NCBI RefSeq assembly: GCF_030757795.1
Contig: NZ_JAUQWH010000077.1
Coordinates: 1-40,951, forward strand
Source: Actinoplanes oryzae
GTDB taxonomy: Bacteria > Actinomycetota > Actinomycetes > Mycobacteriales > Micromonosporaceae
DNA length: 40,951 nucleotides
Direction: 5' to 3'
In this document: one piece after another, positions 13,297 to 22,082 of the stretch
How positions within the stretch are numbered: the stretch's first letter is position 1
Layout of the letters: every line of letters begins with the position of its first letter
Program-made: the position numbers and the translations under genes
The notes under the pieces: model-generated
Databases searched by the model: none
The model's input: the letters and a program-made list of their open reading frames with translations, nothing else
Told to the model about the DNA's origin: nothing

Positions 13297-15981
13297 ATGA
13301 CCACCGATCAGCCGCACACCGGCACCGGCTCACCCGGCCCGGCCGACCAGCCGACCCCAGCGGCACCCCCGCCCGACCCCGCGGCGCCGGCGGCCAGGGG
13401 CCTCGGCCGCTTCGGTCGCGCAGCCCGCCGCGCCCGGCACGCCATCCCCGCTCAGCGCGGCCCCCAGCACCTCCGCGCCAAGGAACCCAAGCGCCCCGCC
13501 GACGAGCAAGGCGCCCCCCGCCCCGCCGAGGACGGCACCGCCCAGCCTCCCGCCGCGGACGGGACAGGCCTGCGCCCCGCCGTGCCGCAAGCGGCCGCCA
13601 CGACGGATCAGCCGCCCGCCTCAGCCGCCGACACCAAGCCCGCCGTTGACAGCACCGCGAAGACCGCTACCGAGGCCACCGGCGCCGCCACGCGGTCCAC
13701 TGCCGAGCCCGCCAGCAGCACCAGCAAGAGCACCACCGCGGCCGCCGGAAGCACGAAGACCAGCGAGCCCGTCGACAGCACCGCGCAGCCGGCCGCCGAG
13801 CCCACGGACAGCTCTGCGGGCGCCGCCGAGTCCGGCAAGCGGAAGCGTCCCGAGCTGCCCTCCACCCGGCCGCCCGGCGCCCCGCCGGACCCGTGGACGG
13901 CGTTCGCGCAGACCGGCGAGCGTCCCCCGGGACGCTGGCAGCGAGGGCTCCACCGCGCTGGCCGTGTCCTCCGTCACGAGTACGCCATCGTCATCTACGG
14001 CGCCCTGCTCCTCGCCGTCGCGCTGACGTGGCCGGCGTTGCGCTACCCGCTGCACACCGTGCCGCAGGACATCTACGACCCGGCGCGCCAGGCGTGGCAG
14101 GTCGCGTGGGCGGGGCACATCCTGCTCACCGAGCCGGCGCGGCTGTGGCAGGGCAACGCCTTCTTCCCCGAGCACTACAGCTATGCCTTCGGCGACAGTC
14201 TGCTCGGCTACGCACCCTTCGGCATGCTCGGCTCCGGCCCCGGCGCGGCGATCCTGCGCTACAACATTCTCTTCGTGCTGGCCCACGCGCTCCTGGCCAT
14301 AGGCGCCTACGCCCTGATCCGTCAGCTCGGCGCCGGCCGCACGGGTGCCACGGTCGGCGCGATCGCGTTCGCCTACGCGCCGTGGCGACTCGCGCAGGAG
14401 GGCCACCTCGACATCATCTCGGCCGGCGGCATCCCGTTGGCGCTGGCGATGCTGCTCCGGGGGCACGGCTACTCCCTGCGGTACGGCTTCCGGCCCGACC
14501 GCCGCCGCATCGGCTGGGCGGTGGCCGGCTGGGCGGTGGCGATCTGGCAGATCACGCTCGGCTTCTCGCTCGGTCTCCCCTTCGCGTACGCGCTCCTGGC
14601 CATAGCCCTCACCACAGCCGTCGCCCTCCTCGTCCGCCGCCTGCGCACCCGGCGAATCAGCCGCCGGAACGGCGATCCAGCCGGCGGGCGAAGCGTGCCC
14701 GCCTGGTTCGCCGCGCTGCCGTGGCGCCGGAAGAGTCAGGTGCCGGGCGGGAAGAGTCAGGTGCCGAGCGATCAAGCCGAAGCGCCGGCGCGGACCATGC
14801 AGGACACCCTCGTCGAACAGCCCGGCCAGATGGTCGTGCTCCGTGAGGGCCCCGAGCCACAAGCCGCCGACGCACCGAAGCAGACCTCCCCCACCGCACC
14901 TGCGAACGCCCCCGCCAGTCCCGAAACCGTCGATGCACCGAAACACCCGGAGAGCGGCGCGGCAACGGGGAGCGTTCGGCAAGAGCCCGTACTCGGCTGG
15001 CGCCTGCTCCTCACCGACCTGCTCGGCTTCCTCATCATGGCGGGCGTCGGTGCGCTCATCGCCCTGCCATACCTGCGGGTCGGCGACACCGCGCCGGCCG
15101 GCACCGAGATCTCCTTCTTCTCGCCGCCCGTCCAGGCCCTGCTGATCGGGCCCGCCGAGTCGCGCATCTGGGGCGCCGCGCACGCCGAGGTCCGCAACTC
15201 CCTGGCGTGGCCGGCGGAGATGTCGCTGCTGCCCGGCTTCGCCCTCTACGCCCTCGCGCTCGCCGGGCTGATCTTCTCCGTCTGGCGCCGGTGGCAACGG
15301 CTCGTGCTGCTGGCGGGAGCGGTGGTGGCCGCGGTCCTCGCCCTGGGCACCACGGTTCTCGACGGCAAGTGGACCTATCTGCCGCTGTTCGGGCACTTCC
15401 CCTCGTCGCTGGGGCTGCGCATCCCCGGCCGGCTCATGCTCTGGGTGACCCTGCTGCTGGCGATCCTGGCCGCCGGGGCGGTGGCCGAGTTCGTCCGGCG
15501 GGTCGAGCAGTTCGCCGAGAGCCGGTTCCCCCCGTGGCCGGGGCCGTGGCTGCGCCTGGCGACGTTCGTGCCCGTGCTGCTCGTGCTGGTCGAAGGCTGG
15601 AACGCCACCGCGCACCCCGTCGTGCCCGCCCAGCCGGCGGCGATGCGGACCGTGTCGGGCCCGATGCTCGTCCTGCCGACCGCGGAACTGAGCGATCAGA
15701 CGACCATGCTGTGGTCGACGTCACGCTTCCAGCAGGTCGCCAACGGCAGCGGCGGGTTCGCGCCGGCCCGCCAGATCGAGCTGCGTCGCGCGGTGGCCAC
15801 CTTCCCGGACGCCGCCAGCATCGACTACCTGCGCGGGCTCGGCATCGGCACGGTGCTGCTCCTCCGCCCGCAGGCCGCCGGCACGCCGTGGGAACGCGCC
15901 GGCGACCTGCCGGTGGACAACTTCGGCATCACCCGCCAGGACCTCGACGCGAACACGGTGATCTTCCGCCTGGACAGCTGA
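13297..15981 (+). CDS. Large multi-membrane protein, GT-C-like glycosyltransferase
   Basis: 894 residues from ATG 13297, with GACGAGGAGCGG upstream, 48 bases after nfo. The first 200 residues are a soluble Ala/Pro/Thr/Lys-rich arm. Membrane helices begin at about 230 (YAIVIYGALLLAVALTWPALRYP). The first loop has PQDIYDPARQAWQVAW and FFPEHYSYAFGDSLLGYAP, acidic and aromatic as in GT-C polyprenyl-linked sugar transferases. A hydrophilic insert (about 470-570) with a small KSQVP duplication splits the helices into two bundles. The second bundle ends with a short extracytoplasmic domain (AMRTVSGPMLVLPTAELSDQTTMLWST) like the YfhO/GT39-type tail. Function is likely transfer of a lipid-linked sugar or related envelope work. 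The exact substrate cannot be read. Confidence 0.65.
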   Translation: MTTDQPHTGTGSPGPADQPTPAAPPPDPAAPAARGLGRFGRAARRARHAIPAQRGPQHLRAKEPKRPADEQGAPRPAEDGTAQPPAADGTGLRPAVPQAAATTDQPPASAADTKPAVDSTAKTATEATGAATRSTAEPASSTSKSTTAAAGSTKTSEPVDSTAQPAAEPTDSSAGAAESGKRKRPELPSTRPPGAPPDPWTAFAQTGERPPGRWQRGLHRAGRVLRHEYAIVIYGALLLAVALTWPALRYPLHTVPQDIYDPARQAWQVAWAGHILLTEPARLWQGNAFFPEHYSYAFGDSLLGYAPFGMLGSGPGAAILRYNILFVLAHALLAIGAYALIRQLGAGRTGATVGAIAFAYAPWRLAQEGHLDIISAGGIPLALAMLLRGHGYSLRYGFRPDRRRIGWAVAGWAVAIWQITLGFSLGLPFAYALLAIALTTAVALLVRRLRTRRISRRNGDPAGGRSVPAWFAALPWRRKSQVPGGKSQVPSDQAEAPARTMQDTLVEQPGQMVVLREGPEPQAADAPKQTSPTAPANAPASPETVDAPKHPESGAATGSVRQEPVLGWRLLLTDLLGFLIMAGVGALIALPYLRVGDTAPAGTEISFFSPPVQALLIGPAESRIWGAAHAEVRNSLAWPAEMSLLPGFALYALALAGLIFSVWRRWQRLVLLAGAVVAAVLALGTTVLDGKWTYLPLFGHFPSSLGLRIPGRLMLWVTLLLAILAAGAVAEFVRRVEQFAESRFPPWPGPWLRLATFVPVLLVLVEGWNATAHPVVPAQPAAMRTVSGPMLVLPTAELSDQTTMLWSTSRFQQVANGSGGFAPARQIELRRAVATFPDAASIDYLRGLGIGTVLLLRPQAAGTPWERAGDLPVDNFGITRQDLDANTVIFRLDS

Positions 15982-16011
15982 CACGAAGCCGCCCGGCCCA
16001 AGCGCCGAAGC

Positions 16012-16105
16012 GACGGCCAGATCCAAGCGCCGTGAGACGACGGCCAGATCCAAGCGCCGTGAGTTGACGGCCAGATCTGAGCGCCGGAAACGACGGACGG
16101 CCTCA
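16012..16105. repeat. 27-bp tandem repeat in a convergent spacer
   Basis: GACGGCCAGATCCAAGCGCC recurs at 16012, 16039 and (with TCTG for TCCA) 16066, and a fourth partial copy begins at about 16092. The period is 27 bases. It fills most of the 154-base gap between two convergent genes. There are no spacers between copies, so it is not a CRISPR array. Confidence 0.85.
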
Positions 16106-16135
16106 AGCGCTGGGCAGGAAGCCCGGGAACGAAGG

Positions 16136-17668
16136 TCAGCCGCCAGTCGTCGGCACCGGCGCAGCGGACGCGGGCGACGGGGGAGTGGCGGACGCCTCGG
16201 GCAAGCGGAAAGCCCGCCGCAGCCGTGCGACCCAGGGCGCGTCCGGCGCCCCCTCCAGCTCCCCGCCGTCCGGGTCGTCGGCGTAGCTCGACCGCACCAC
16301 GTCCAGCTCCGGCCGCCAGATCTCGCGCACGACCAGCCCGGCCAGCACCGCCACGGTGATCAGCCGCAGGCTCGAGGCCAGCACGAACGTCCCCTCTGGG
16401 ATCACCGGCTTGCCCCCGGCGCCGAGCAGCTCCGCGTAGAACGCCGTGAAGTACCCGAACTCCGCCACCGTCCAGGCGATGATGGCGCCCCACTTGGGCC
16501 GGGCCAGGACGATGAGCGGGAGGAGCCAGAGCACGTACTGCTGGGACCAGACCTTGCTGAAGATCAGGAACGCGGCGACCACGAGGAACGCCAGCTGGGC
16601 GAGCCGCGGGCGGCGCGGCGCCAGGAGACACAGGACGCCGATCGCGGCGCAGGCCAGGACCGTGAGCCCGTACGTCAGATAGTTGAGCGCGTGCACGTGA
16701 TCGCTCAGCCACTGGAACGGCCCCTGGTCCCCCGCGGCACCGGTGTTCCACTTGGAGTCGAGGAAGCGCCCGATGTACCAGAGCGTGCCCCAGTCGATGG
16801 GCCGCGTGTCGTTCAGTTCGAAGAAGCGGTTCCAGCTTTCCCGGTACGCGAGGAAGACGGGCAGATTGGCAGCCAGCCACGCGATCACGGCTCCGCCCAG
16901 CGCCAGGAAGAACGCCTGCAGCCGGCGTGATCTCAGGCCGAGAACCAGCAGCGGGCCGAGGATGAAGAGTGGCCACAGTTTCGCCGCGCCGCCCAGGCCG
17001 AGCAGCAGGCCGGCGAGCAACGGCTGCTTCCGCGCCCAGGCGTAGAGCCCGAACATGGCCAGCGCGATCGCCAGGAAGTCCCAGTTGACCGTCGCCGTCA
17101 CGAGCAGGATCGGCGACAGCGCGAAGATGGCCGCGTCCCAGGGTCGCCGGCGGCGCAGGGCGAGGATGACCGCGGCGGAGGCGACGGCCAGGATCGACAG
17201 GACGAGGGCGTTGGCGTTGTAGAACCACTTGCCCTGGTTGATCTCGGGGTGGTCCTCGCCGTAGGAGTGGATCGGCAGCCCGAGCGCGCCCATGAAGTAG
17301 CCGGTGAGCACCGGATATTCGACGGGGTGGTCACGGTAGGGCACCTTGCCCTCGTTGAGCCCCTCGGCGTAGTAGAGCGCCAGCACGTCGGTGTAGCAGA
17401 ACCGGGTGTACTGGACGTTCTTCTGCCAGTCGCCGTCCTGGCAGGGCGACTTCTGCACCCAGCTGAACGCGAGCGTCAGGCAGACGAGCGCGATGATGAT
17501 CCTCGGCGCCGTCCAGAAGCGGTTGCGCCGGGCCCCGGGGGACACCGCGTGGCTGCCGACCGGTCCTCCGATCGCCTGGGCGAGGCCACGGATGAATCCG
17601 TCCGACTTGGCCGGTGAATCGATCGGCTCGGTCTCCGACGACGAAGGCGCGCTCATGACTGGCATCAT
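16136..17668 (-). CDS. GT87-family polyprenyl-linked mannosyltransferase-like membrane protein
   Basis: 510 residues. The first of several close ATGs is at 17668; 17656 (MSAPSSSET) is an alternative. After about 50 soluble residues come around ten membrane helices (RIIIALVCLTLAFSWV first). The first outer loop has FCYTDVLALYYAEGLNEGKVPYRDHPVEYPVLTGYFMGAL, the conserved acidic loop of the GT87 (DUF2029) family, whose mycobacterial members add mannose from polyprenyl-phosphate-mannose to envelope lipoglycans. GAAKLWPL and KVWSQQYVLWLLPL are further family-like motifs. Mycobacteria have a related gene (Rv0051) between ponA and rpsF, as here, so the neighbourhood is conserved. The substrate is not shown by sequence. 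Confidence 0.8.
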   Translation of the reverse strand: MMPVMSAPSSSETEPIDSPAKSDGFIRGLAQAIGGPVGSHAVSPGARRNRFWTAPRIIIALVCLTLAFSWVQKSPCQDGDWQKNVQYTRFCYTDVLALYYAEGLNEGKVPYRDHPVEYPVLTGYFMGALGLPIHSYGEDHPEINQGKWFYNANALVLSILAVASAAVILALRRRRPWDAAIFALSPILLVTATVNWDFLAIALAMFGLYAWARKQPLLAGLLLGLGGAAKLWPLFILGPLLVLGLRSRRLQAFFLALGGAVIAWLAANLPVFLAYRESWNRFFELNDTRPIDWGTLWYIGRFLDSKWNTGAAGDQGPFQWLSDHVHALNYLTYGLTVLACAAIGVLCLLAPRRPRLAQLAFLVVAAFLIFSKVWSQQYVLWLLPLIVLARPKWGAIIAWTVAEFGYFTAFYAELLGAGGKPVIPEGTFVLASSLRLITVAVLAGLVVREIWRPELDVVRSSYADDPDGGELEGAPDAPWVARLRRAFRLPEASATPPSPASAAPVPTTGG

Positions 17669-17766
17669 GCCCCATCAGCCCCGGTGACGGTCGTCCACCA
17701 CTCGCCGGAACAAGCCGCCGACGACCCGGAAGCAACCCGAAGCCCGGGACGGCAGGCACAACGACA

Positions 17767-17803
17767 AGCGCCCGCCTCCCCGGTGGCCGGGAAGGCGGGC
17801 GCT
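17767..17803 (-). terminator. Terminator downstream of the PBP gene
   Basis: AGCGCCCGCCT (17767-17777) and AGGCGGGCGCT (17793-17803) are perfect 11-base arms with extra CCCGG/CCGGG pairing inside. On the minus strand TTGTCGTTGT follows. It lies about 20 bases after the PBP stop. Confidence 0.75.
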
Positions 17804-17823
17804 CACATCGTCAGGCGCGGACG

Positions 17824-20595
17824 TCAGCCGCCGGCTGTCTGGGTCTGATCGGTGCCGGTGAACGGGAAGCCGGTGTTCCCGTCGTCGTCATCGGTGCCGT
17901 CGTCGCCCTCGTCGGTGTTCTGATCGTCGTTGTTGCCGTTGTCGGTGTTGCCCTGGTCGCCGTTGCCCTGGTTGCCCTGGTTGTTCTGGTCCTGGTTCTG
18001 GCCGTTGTCACACTGCTGGAAGAGCTGGCAGTTCGGGTCGACCTGCTGCGTCTCCTCCGGCGCGGGCGGCGGGGGCGGTGCGGCCTGCCCGTTGGCGTAC
18101 TCGCTGTTCGGGTCGCCGGTCTTCTGCCGCTCGGGGAAGTCTTCCTTCTTCCAGTCGAGCGCCTCGCTGACCGATTCGATGAAGTCTTCCCAGATCTGCG
18201 CCGGCGTGCCGGAGCCGAACATGTCCTTGCTGCCGCCCTTTTCCTTCAGGACGACGCGGTTGCCGGCGCCACCGACCCAGACCGTGGCGGCGAGCTGCGG
18301 GATGCCACCGACGAACCAGGTGTCACCGCTGCCGCTCTCCCCGCTCTTCTTGTCGTCGATCTCCCAGGTGCCGGACTTGGCGATCGCCTCGCGGCCGTCC
18401 TCGAGCGTGTTGTTCGCGTGCGCCGGGATCTTGGCCATGACGCCCTCGAGGTCGGACATCTGGGCCTTGTCGAAGACCTGCTTGCCGTCCTTGCCGAGCT
18501 CGCTCTTGTAGTTGACGAACTTGCCCGTGTTCTCGTCCATCTTCTTGACGGACTTGATGAAGTGGGCCTCGTGCCGCTCACCCTGGTTGACGATGGTCGC
18601 GACGCCCTCGGCGTGCTCCAGCGGCAGCACCCGGAACTGGCCGAAGCCGACCTCCTGGGAGAACTTCTTCTTCCAGGTCGACGCGTCGGTCTTGTCCAGG
18701 TCGATGATGTTGCCGTCGTTGTCCACCAGGTGCTTGAGCCCGGCGTCCTTGGCCGCCTGGACCACCTTGTCCGGGCCGAGCTCGTCGGCGATCCAGTAGA
18801 ACGGGAAGTTGTACGACTGGATCGTCGCTTCCTCGAGCGTGCATCGCTCGATGCCGCCGCCGCCGCTACAGACCGCGCTGTCCTCGGCGCCGGCGTTGCT
18901 GATCTTGTTGCCGAGCTTGTTCTTCAGCGTGCCGTCCCACCGCGTGTCGAACGAGATGCCCTCGCGCAGGCCGGCCGCCAGCGTGTAGATCTTGAACGAC
19001 GATCCGGGGGACTGGCCGGCGCCGCTGAGCCCCGTGCCCGTGCCGTTGAGGTAGGACCCGTAGTCCGTGCCCTCCGGGTTGTCACCGCCGTAGTAGCCGA
19101 GCACGCGGCCGGTCTTCGGGTCGATGCCGATCACCGCGGCCTGGTAGGACTTCGGCAGATCGCTCATCGGCGAGGCCTTGCTCTTGCGCGAGCCGGCCTT
19201 CTCCGCCGCCGCCTGCACCTTCTGGTTGATCGTGGTGGTGATCTGCAGGCCGCCCTTGGCGAACTCGCTCTCCGAGATGCCCATCTCGGCCAGCTCGGCC
19301 TTGACGTGCCGCAGGATGATGCCGCTCGCGGAGCCGGTCTTGCAGGTCTTGCAGGTATTCGAGCTGGCCGGCTTGACCGTCGGGTACTTGCGGGCGTTGT
19401 AGACGTCCTGGGTGATCCAGCCCATCTCCACCATGTTCTTCATGGTGTATTCCCAGCGGTCCTTGGCGTCCGCGAGGTTGATGCGCGGGTTGTAGCCCTG
19501 GTGCCCGCCCGGGGTCGGCTCGGGCTGCTTGATGATCGACGCCAGCACCGCGGCCTCATACGGCGTGACCGCGTTCTTCTCGCCCGCCGGGGTCAGCACC
19601 GACTTGCCGAAGTAGCCCTTGGCCGCGGCCTCGATGCCGTTGTAACCGTCGCCCAGGTAGATGTAGTTGAGGTAGAACCCCATGACCTGGTCTTTGGAGT
19701 ACGTCGAGTCGAGCTTGCGCGCGATGACCGCCTCACGCAGCTTCCGGTTGTAGCTGATCTCCTTGAGATCGGCCGCGTGCCGGGCGTACTGCTGGGTGAT
19801 CGTCGAGGCACCCTGCTGGCTGCCGCCGGTGAAGTTGTTCCACGCGGCGCGGGCGATGCCCTTCATGTCGATGCCGTTGTGGTCGTAGTAGTTCTTGTCC
19901 TCCGCGGCGGCGACCGCGTGCTCCACGACCTTGTTGATCTTGGCTTCCGGCACCACCGTGCGGTTCTGGTCGCCGAGGCGGGCGAACTCCGCGCCGCCGG
20001 AGTAGAGGATGACGTTCGACTGGTCCTCGGTCTTCGGCGTGGGCAGCACCACGTCGTCGAAGAAGTAGGTGCCCGCGACCGTGCCGGCACCGAGCAGGAT
20101 CACCAGGACCGCCGCGGCGGCCGTGATGATGTTGGTGCGGCGGCGCTTCTTGGCGGCCTTGTTGAGGATCTTGGCGGCGTTGCCCTTGCGGCCGCTGCCG
20201 TCGCCGGGGTCCGGCAGCCCGCCGCCGCCGACGGCCGGCGAGACCGGGCGCACGGCCGCGCGCGCGACCGAGGCGCGCCCGCCGCCGGGAACCGGCGCTG
20301 CGGCGCCGACGGAGGCCCGTCCGGGGCTCACGGAAGCGCGGCCGCCCACAGCGGCCGCGGCGCCGACCGACGCCCGCCCGGGGCTCACGGAAGCGCGGCC
20401 CGGACTGACCGAGGCCGCGCCGACCGATGCCGAGCCCTTGGGCGTGGCCGATCCGCTGACGCTCGCGCGCCCGCCGCTGGGGCGCCGGTATGCATCGGGA
20501 GCGGGCCGCTGGTCGTCGTCAGGCGTGGGTGCAGAGGACGGCCCGGGCACATTGGCCCGGGCACGCGCAGACTGCGGATCGCCGTACGAGTTCAT
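17824..20595 (-). CDS. ponA: Class A penicillin-binding protein (bifunctional transglycosylase/transpeptidase)
   Basis: 923 residues from ATG 20595 (MNSYGDPQSARA), with GGTAGGTG upstream. It polymerises and cross-links peptidoglycan. The cytoplasmic arm (1-153) holds six RASV units. The membrane helix is at about 155-178. The GT51 domain has the catalytic Glu in AAAEDKNYYDHNGID (about 232) and QGASTITQQYAR. The transpeptidase has SSFK (Ser about 532), SYN, and KSG in place of the usual KTG. The tail is about 90 residues, Asn/Gln/Asp-rich with two Cys. Position between GT87 and DUF5318 matches ponA1 of mycobacteria. The Ser in KSG is a conservative change and should not abolish activity. Confidence 0.95.
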   Translation of the reverse strand: MNSYGDPQSARARANVPGPSSAPTPDDDQRPAPDAYRRPSGGRASVSGSATPKGSASVGAASVSPGRASVSPGRASVGAAAAVGGRASVSPGRASVGAAAPVPGGGRASVARAAVRPVSPAVGGGGLPDPGDGSGRKGNAAKILNKAAKKRRRTNIITAAAAVLVILLGAGTVAGTYFFDDVVLPTPKTEDQSNVILYSGGAEFARLGDQNRTVVPEAKINKVVEHAVAAAEDKNYYDHNGIDMKGIARAAWNNFTGGSQQGASTITQQYARHAADLKEISYNRKLREAVIARKLDSTYSKDQVMGFYLNYIYLGDGYNGIEAAAKGYFGKSVLTPAGEKNAVTPYEAAVLASIIKQPEPTPGGHQGYNPRINLADAKDRWEYTMKNMVEMGWITQDVYNARKYPTVKPASSNTCKTCKTGSASGIILRHVKAELAEMGISESEFAKGGLQITTTINQKVQAAAEKAGSRKSKASPMSDLPKSYQAAVIGIDPKTGRVLGYYGGDNPEGTDYGSYLNGTGTGLSGAGQSPGSSFKIYTLAAGLREGISFDTRWDGTLKNKLGNKISNAGAEDSAVCSGGGGIERCTLEEATIQSYNFPFYWIADELGPDKVVQAAKDAGLKHLVDNDGNIIDLDKTDASTWKKKFSQEVGFGQFRVLPLEHAEGVATIVNQGERHEAHFIKSVKKMDENTGKFVNYKSELGKDGKQVFDKAQMSDLEGVMAKIPAHANNTLEDGREAIAKSGTWEIDDKKSGESGSGDTWFVGGIPQLAATVWVGGAGNRVVLKEKGGSKDMFGSGTPAQIWEDFIESVSEALDWKKEDFPERQKTGDPNSEYANGQAAPPPPPAPEETQQVDPNCQLFQQCDNGQNQDQNNQGNQGNGDQGNTDNGNNDDQNTDEGDDGTDDDDGNTGFPFTGTDQTQTAGG

Positions 20596-20784
20596 TCGGT
20601 TACACCTACCGGTCGCGGTGGCTCGTCCCGGAAACCCTGGAGGGGCTTCCCGGGGCGGGGCCACGGGCGGACGTTCGGGGCTGCGTCCGCGCAGCCGCCC
20701 TGTCGGATGTCAAGAATGACCGATTACAGCGCTGGATGCCCGTGTCGGTCCGGATCGTGTCCACGTTAGCGATGTTGGGAGCGG

Positions 20785-21255
20785 TCACTCGCCGCCCTCC
20801 CACCGGTGTGACGACGACCCTGTCTCGCGGTGGCGGCCCGAGGCGGACGCGACGGCAGCCGTCACGCCCTGGTCCCATTCGTCAGCTGTGAGTGCGTCCC
20901 GGCCGAGCAGGTACTGCTCGATCAGGTGGTTCCACGAGCACGACTGGCACACCTCGACCACGAAGACCTGGAACTCACGCAGCGTCATCGCCAGCACCGG
21001 CAGCTCGGCGAGCTTCCGGGCCTGACCGGCGGACTGCTTGAGCTCGTCGCCGTAGATGTAGTGGACCAGCGTGAGGTTGTCGCGCCGGCAGACGGGGCAC
21101 CTGTCCTCGGTGGGCTCGCCGTGGAAGCGAGCAGCGTTTTTGAGGTAGGGCGAGGCATCGCAGACCTCGAGCGTCCCGATCTTCCCGTTGTGCAGGTCAC
21201 GCAGCAGCGCTCGCTTCTGTAGCGAGTAGTCGACGATCTGCCGCTGCGTGCGCAT
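20785..21255 (-). CDS. DUF5318 family zinc-ribbon-like protein
   Basis: A 156-residue conserved actinobacterial protein of unknown function, homologous to the Rv0049 type. It starts MRTQRQIVDYSLQKRALLRDL and carries CPVCRRDNL and CQSCSWNHL, two CxxC pairs that should bind one zinc. LVHYIYGDELKQSAGQARKLAELPVLAMTLREFQVFVVEVC is the conserved core. It precedes ponA on the same strand by 189 bases, a partnership kept across actinobacteria, which hints at a wall or division role. The C-terminal 30 residues are variable. Confidence 0.85.
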   Translation of the reverse strand: MRTQRQIVDYSLQKRALLRDLHNGKIGTLEVCDASPYLKNAARFHGEPTEDRCPVCRRDNLTLVHYIYGDELKQSAGQARKLAELPVLAMTLREFQVFVVEVCQSCSWNHLIEQYLLGRDALTADEWDQGVTAAVASASGRHRETGSSSHRWEGGE

Positions 21256-21262
21256 GGCGAAG

Positions 21263-21268
21263 AGAGTA
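21263..21268 (-). promoter_or_regulatory. -10 element, leaderless DUF5318 gene
   Basis: On the minus strand TACTCT ends seven bases before the ATG at 21255, with no Shine-Dalgarno sequence. This is the spacing of leaderless actinobacterial transcripts. Confidence 0.5.
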
Positions 21269-21337
21269 CGCGGTCCGGAGCCGTTGAGCGACCGCCATCA
21301 CTCAGCGTGGCGTGGCGACTGCCCAGCGCCCGGACCC

Positions 21338-21391
21338 TTGCCAACCATGTCGTCCCGCTCTACGGTTGCGATGTATCGGCCCGATACATCG
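21338..21391 (+). promoter_or_regulatory. padR-ino1 promoter with PadR-type operator
   Basis: TTGCCA (21338-21343), a 17-base spacer and TACGGT (21361-21366) form a housekeeping-type promoter. Immediately downstream lies a perfect inverted repeat: CGATGTATCGG (21369-21379), one C, then CCGATACATCG (21381-21391). It sits on the expected transcription start and ends 17 bases before the padR ATG. It contains ATGT and ACAT in the symmetrical positions typical of PadR sites. Repressor bound there would block the promoter, so padR autoregulation and control of ino1 are the natural reading. Confidence 0.75.
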
Positions 21392-21408
21392 AGACGTGAG
21401 GAGGCCCG

Positions 21409-22062
21409 ATGCTCGAACTCGCGATCCTCGGTCTCCTCCAGGAAGCCCCGATGCACGGGTACGAGCTGCGGAAAGAGCTCGCCGCCAAGCTCGGCACGCT
21501 GCGCGCCGCCATCAGCTACGGCACCCTCTATCCCACGCTCAAGCGGCTGCTGCTCGCCGGCTACATCACCGAGCAGGGCCCGGGCAGCGACATCCCGCCG
21601 CCGATGACCAGCAAGCGCGGCCGGATCGTCTACAAGATCACCGCCGACGGCAAGGAGCGGTTCGCCGCCCTGCTCGCCGCGGCCGGCCCGGAGACCTACG
21701 ACGACGCCGGCTTCGGCGTGCACTTCACCTTCTTCTCCCGCACCGACCGGGCCACCCGCCTGCGCATCCTCGAGGGCCGCCGGCGGCGCATCGAGGAGCG
21801 CCGGGAGGGGCTGCGGGAGATGCTCGCGCGCGCCGGTGACCGGCTGGACGCGTACACGCTCGAGCTGCAGCGCCACGGCCTGGACTCCGCCGATCGCGAG
21901 GTCCGCTGGCTGGAGGAGCTGATCACCCGCGAGCGCTCCGGGACCACCCCCGCCGTGACCGCCACCGCCCCGGTGGAGGACACGGAGAAGAAGACTTCCC
22001 CGGCCGGTCAGGCCGCGGAGGCACCCCCCGAGAAACCGGCTCCGCACTCGGACCGGCCGTGA
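21409..22062 (+). CDS. PadR-family transcriptional regulator
   Basis: 217 residues from ATG 21409, with GTGAGGAGG just upstream. The winged-helix N-terminus (about 1-80) reads MLELAILGLLQEAPMHGYELRKEL, then ISYGTLYPTLKRLLLAGYI and KRGRIVYKITADGKERF, the PadR signature. Residues 110-180 are a charged helical C-terminal domain for dimerisation (RRRRIEERREGLREMLARAGDRL), followed by a Pro/Ala tail. It lies 20 bases before ino1 on the same transcript, and mycobacteria keep a PadR gene beside ino1, so ino1 is the likely target. The ligand is unknown. Confidence 0.9.
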   Translation: MLELAILGLLQEAPMHGYELRKELAAKLGTLRAAISYGTLYPTLKRLLLAGYITEQGPGSDIPPPMTSKRGRIVYKITADGKERFAALLAAAGPETYDDAGFGVHFTFFSRTDRATRLRILEGRRRRIEERREGLREMLARAGDRLDAYTLELQRHGLDSADREVRWLEELITRERSGTTPAVTATAPVEDTEKKTSPAGQAAEAPPEKPAPHSDRP

Positions 22063-22082
22063 TGAACAAGGAGGCAAACGCG

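Noticed and set aside
13621..15615. Minus-strand open frame of 664 codons
   Set aside because: Antisense shadow of the GT-C-like membrane protein; rich in Arg/Gly/Glu without motifs.
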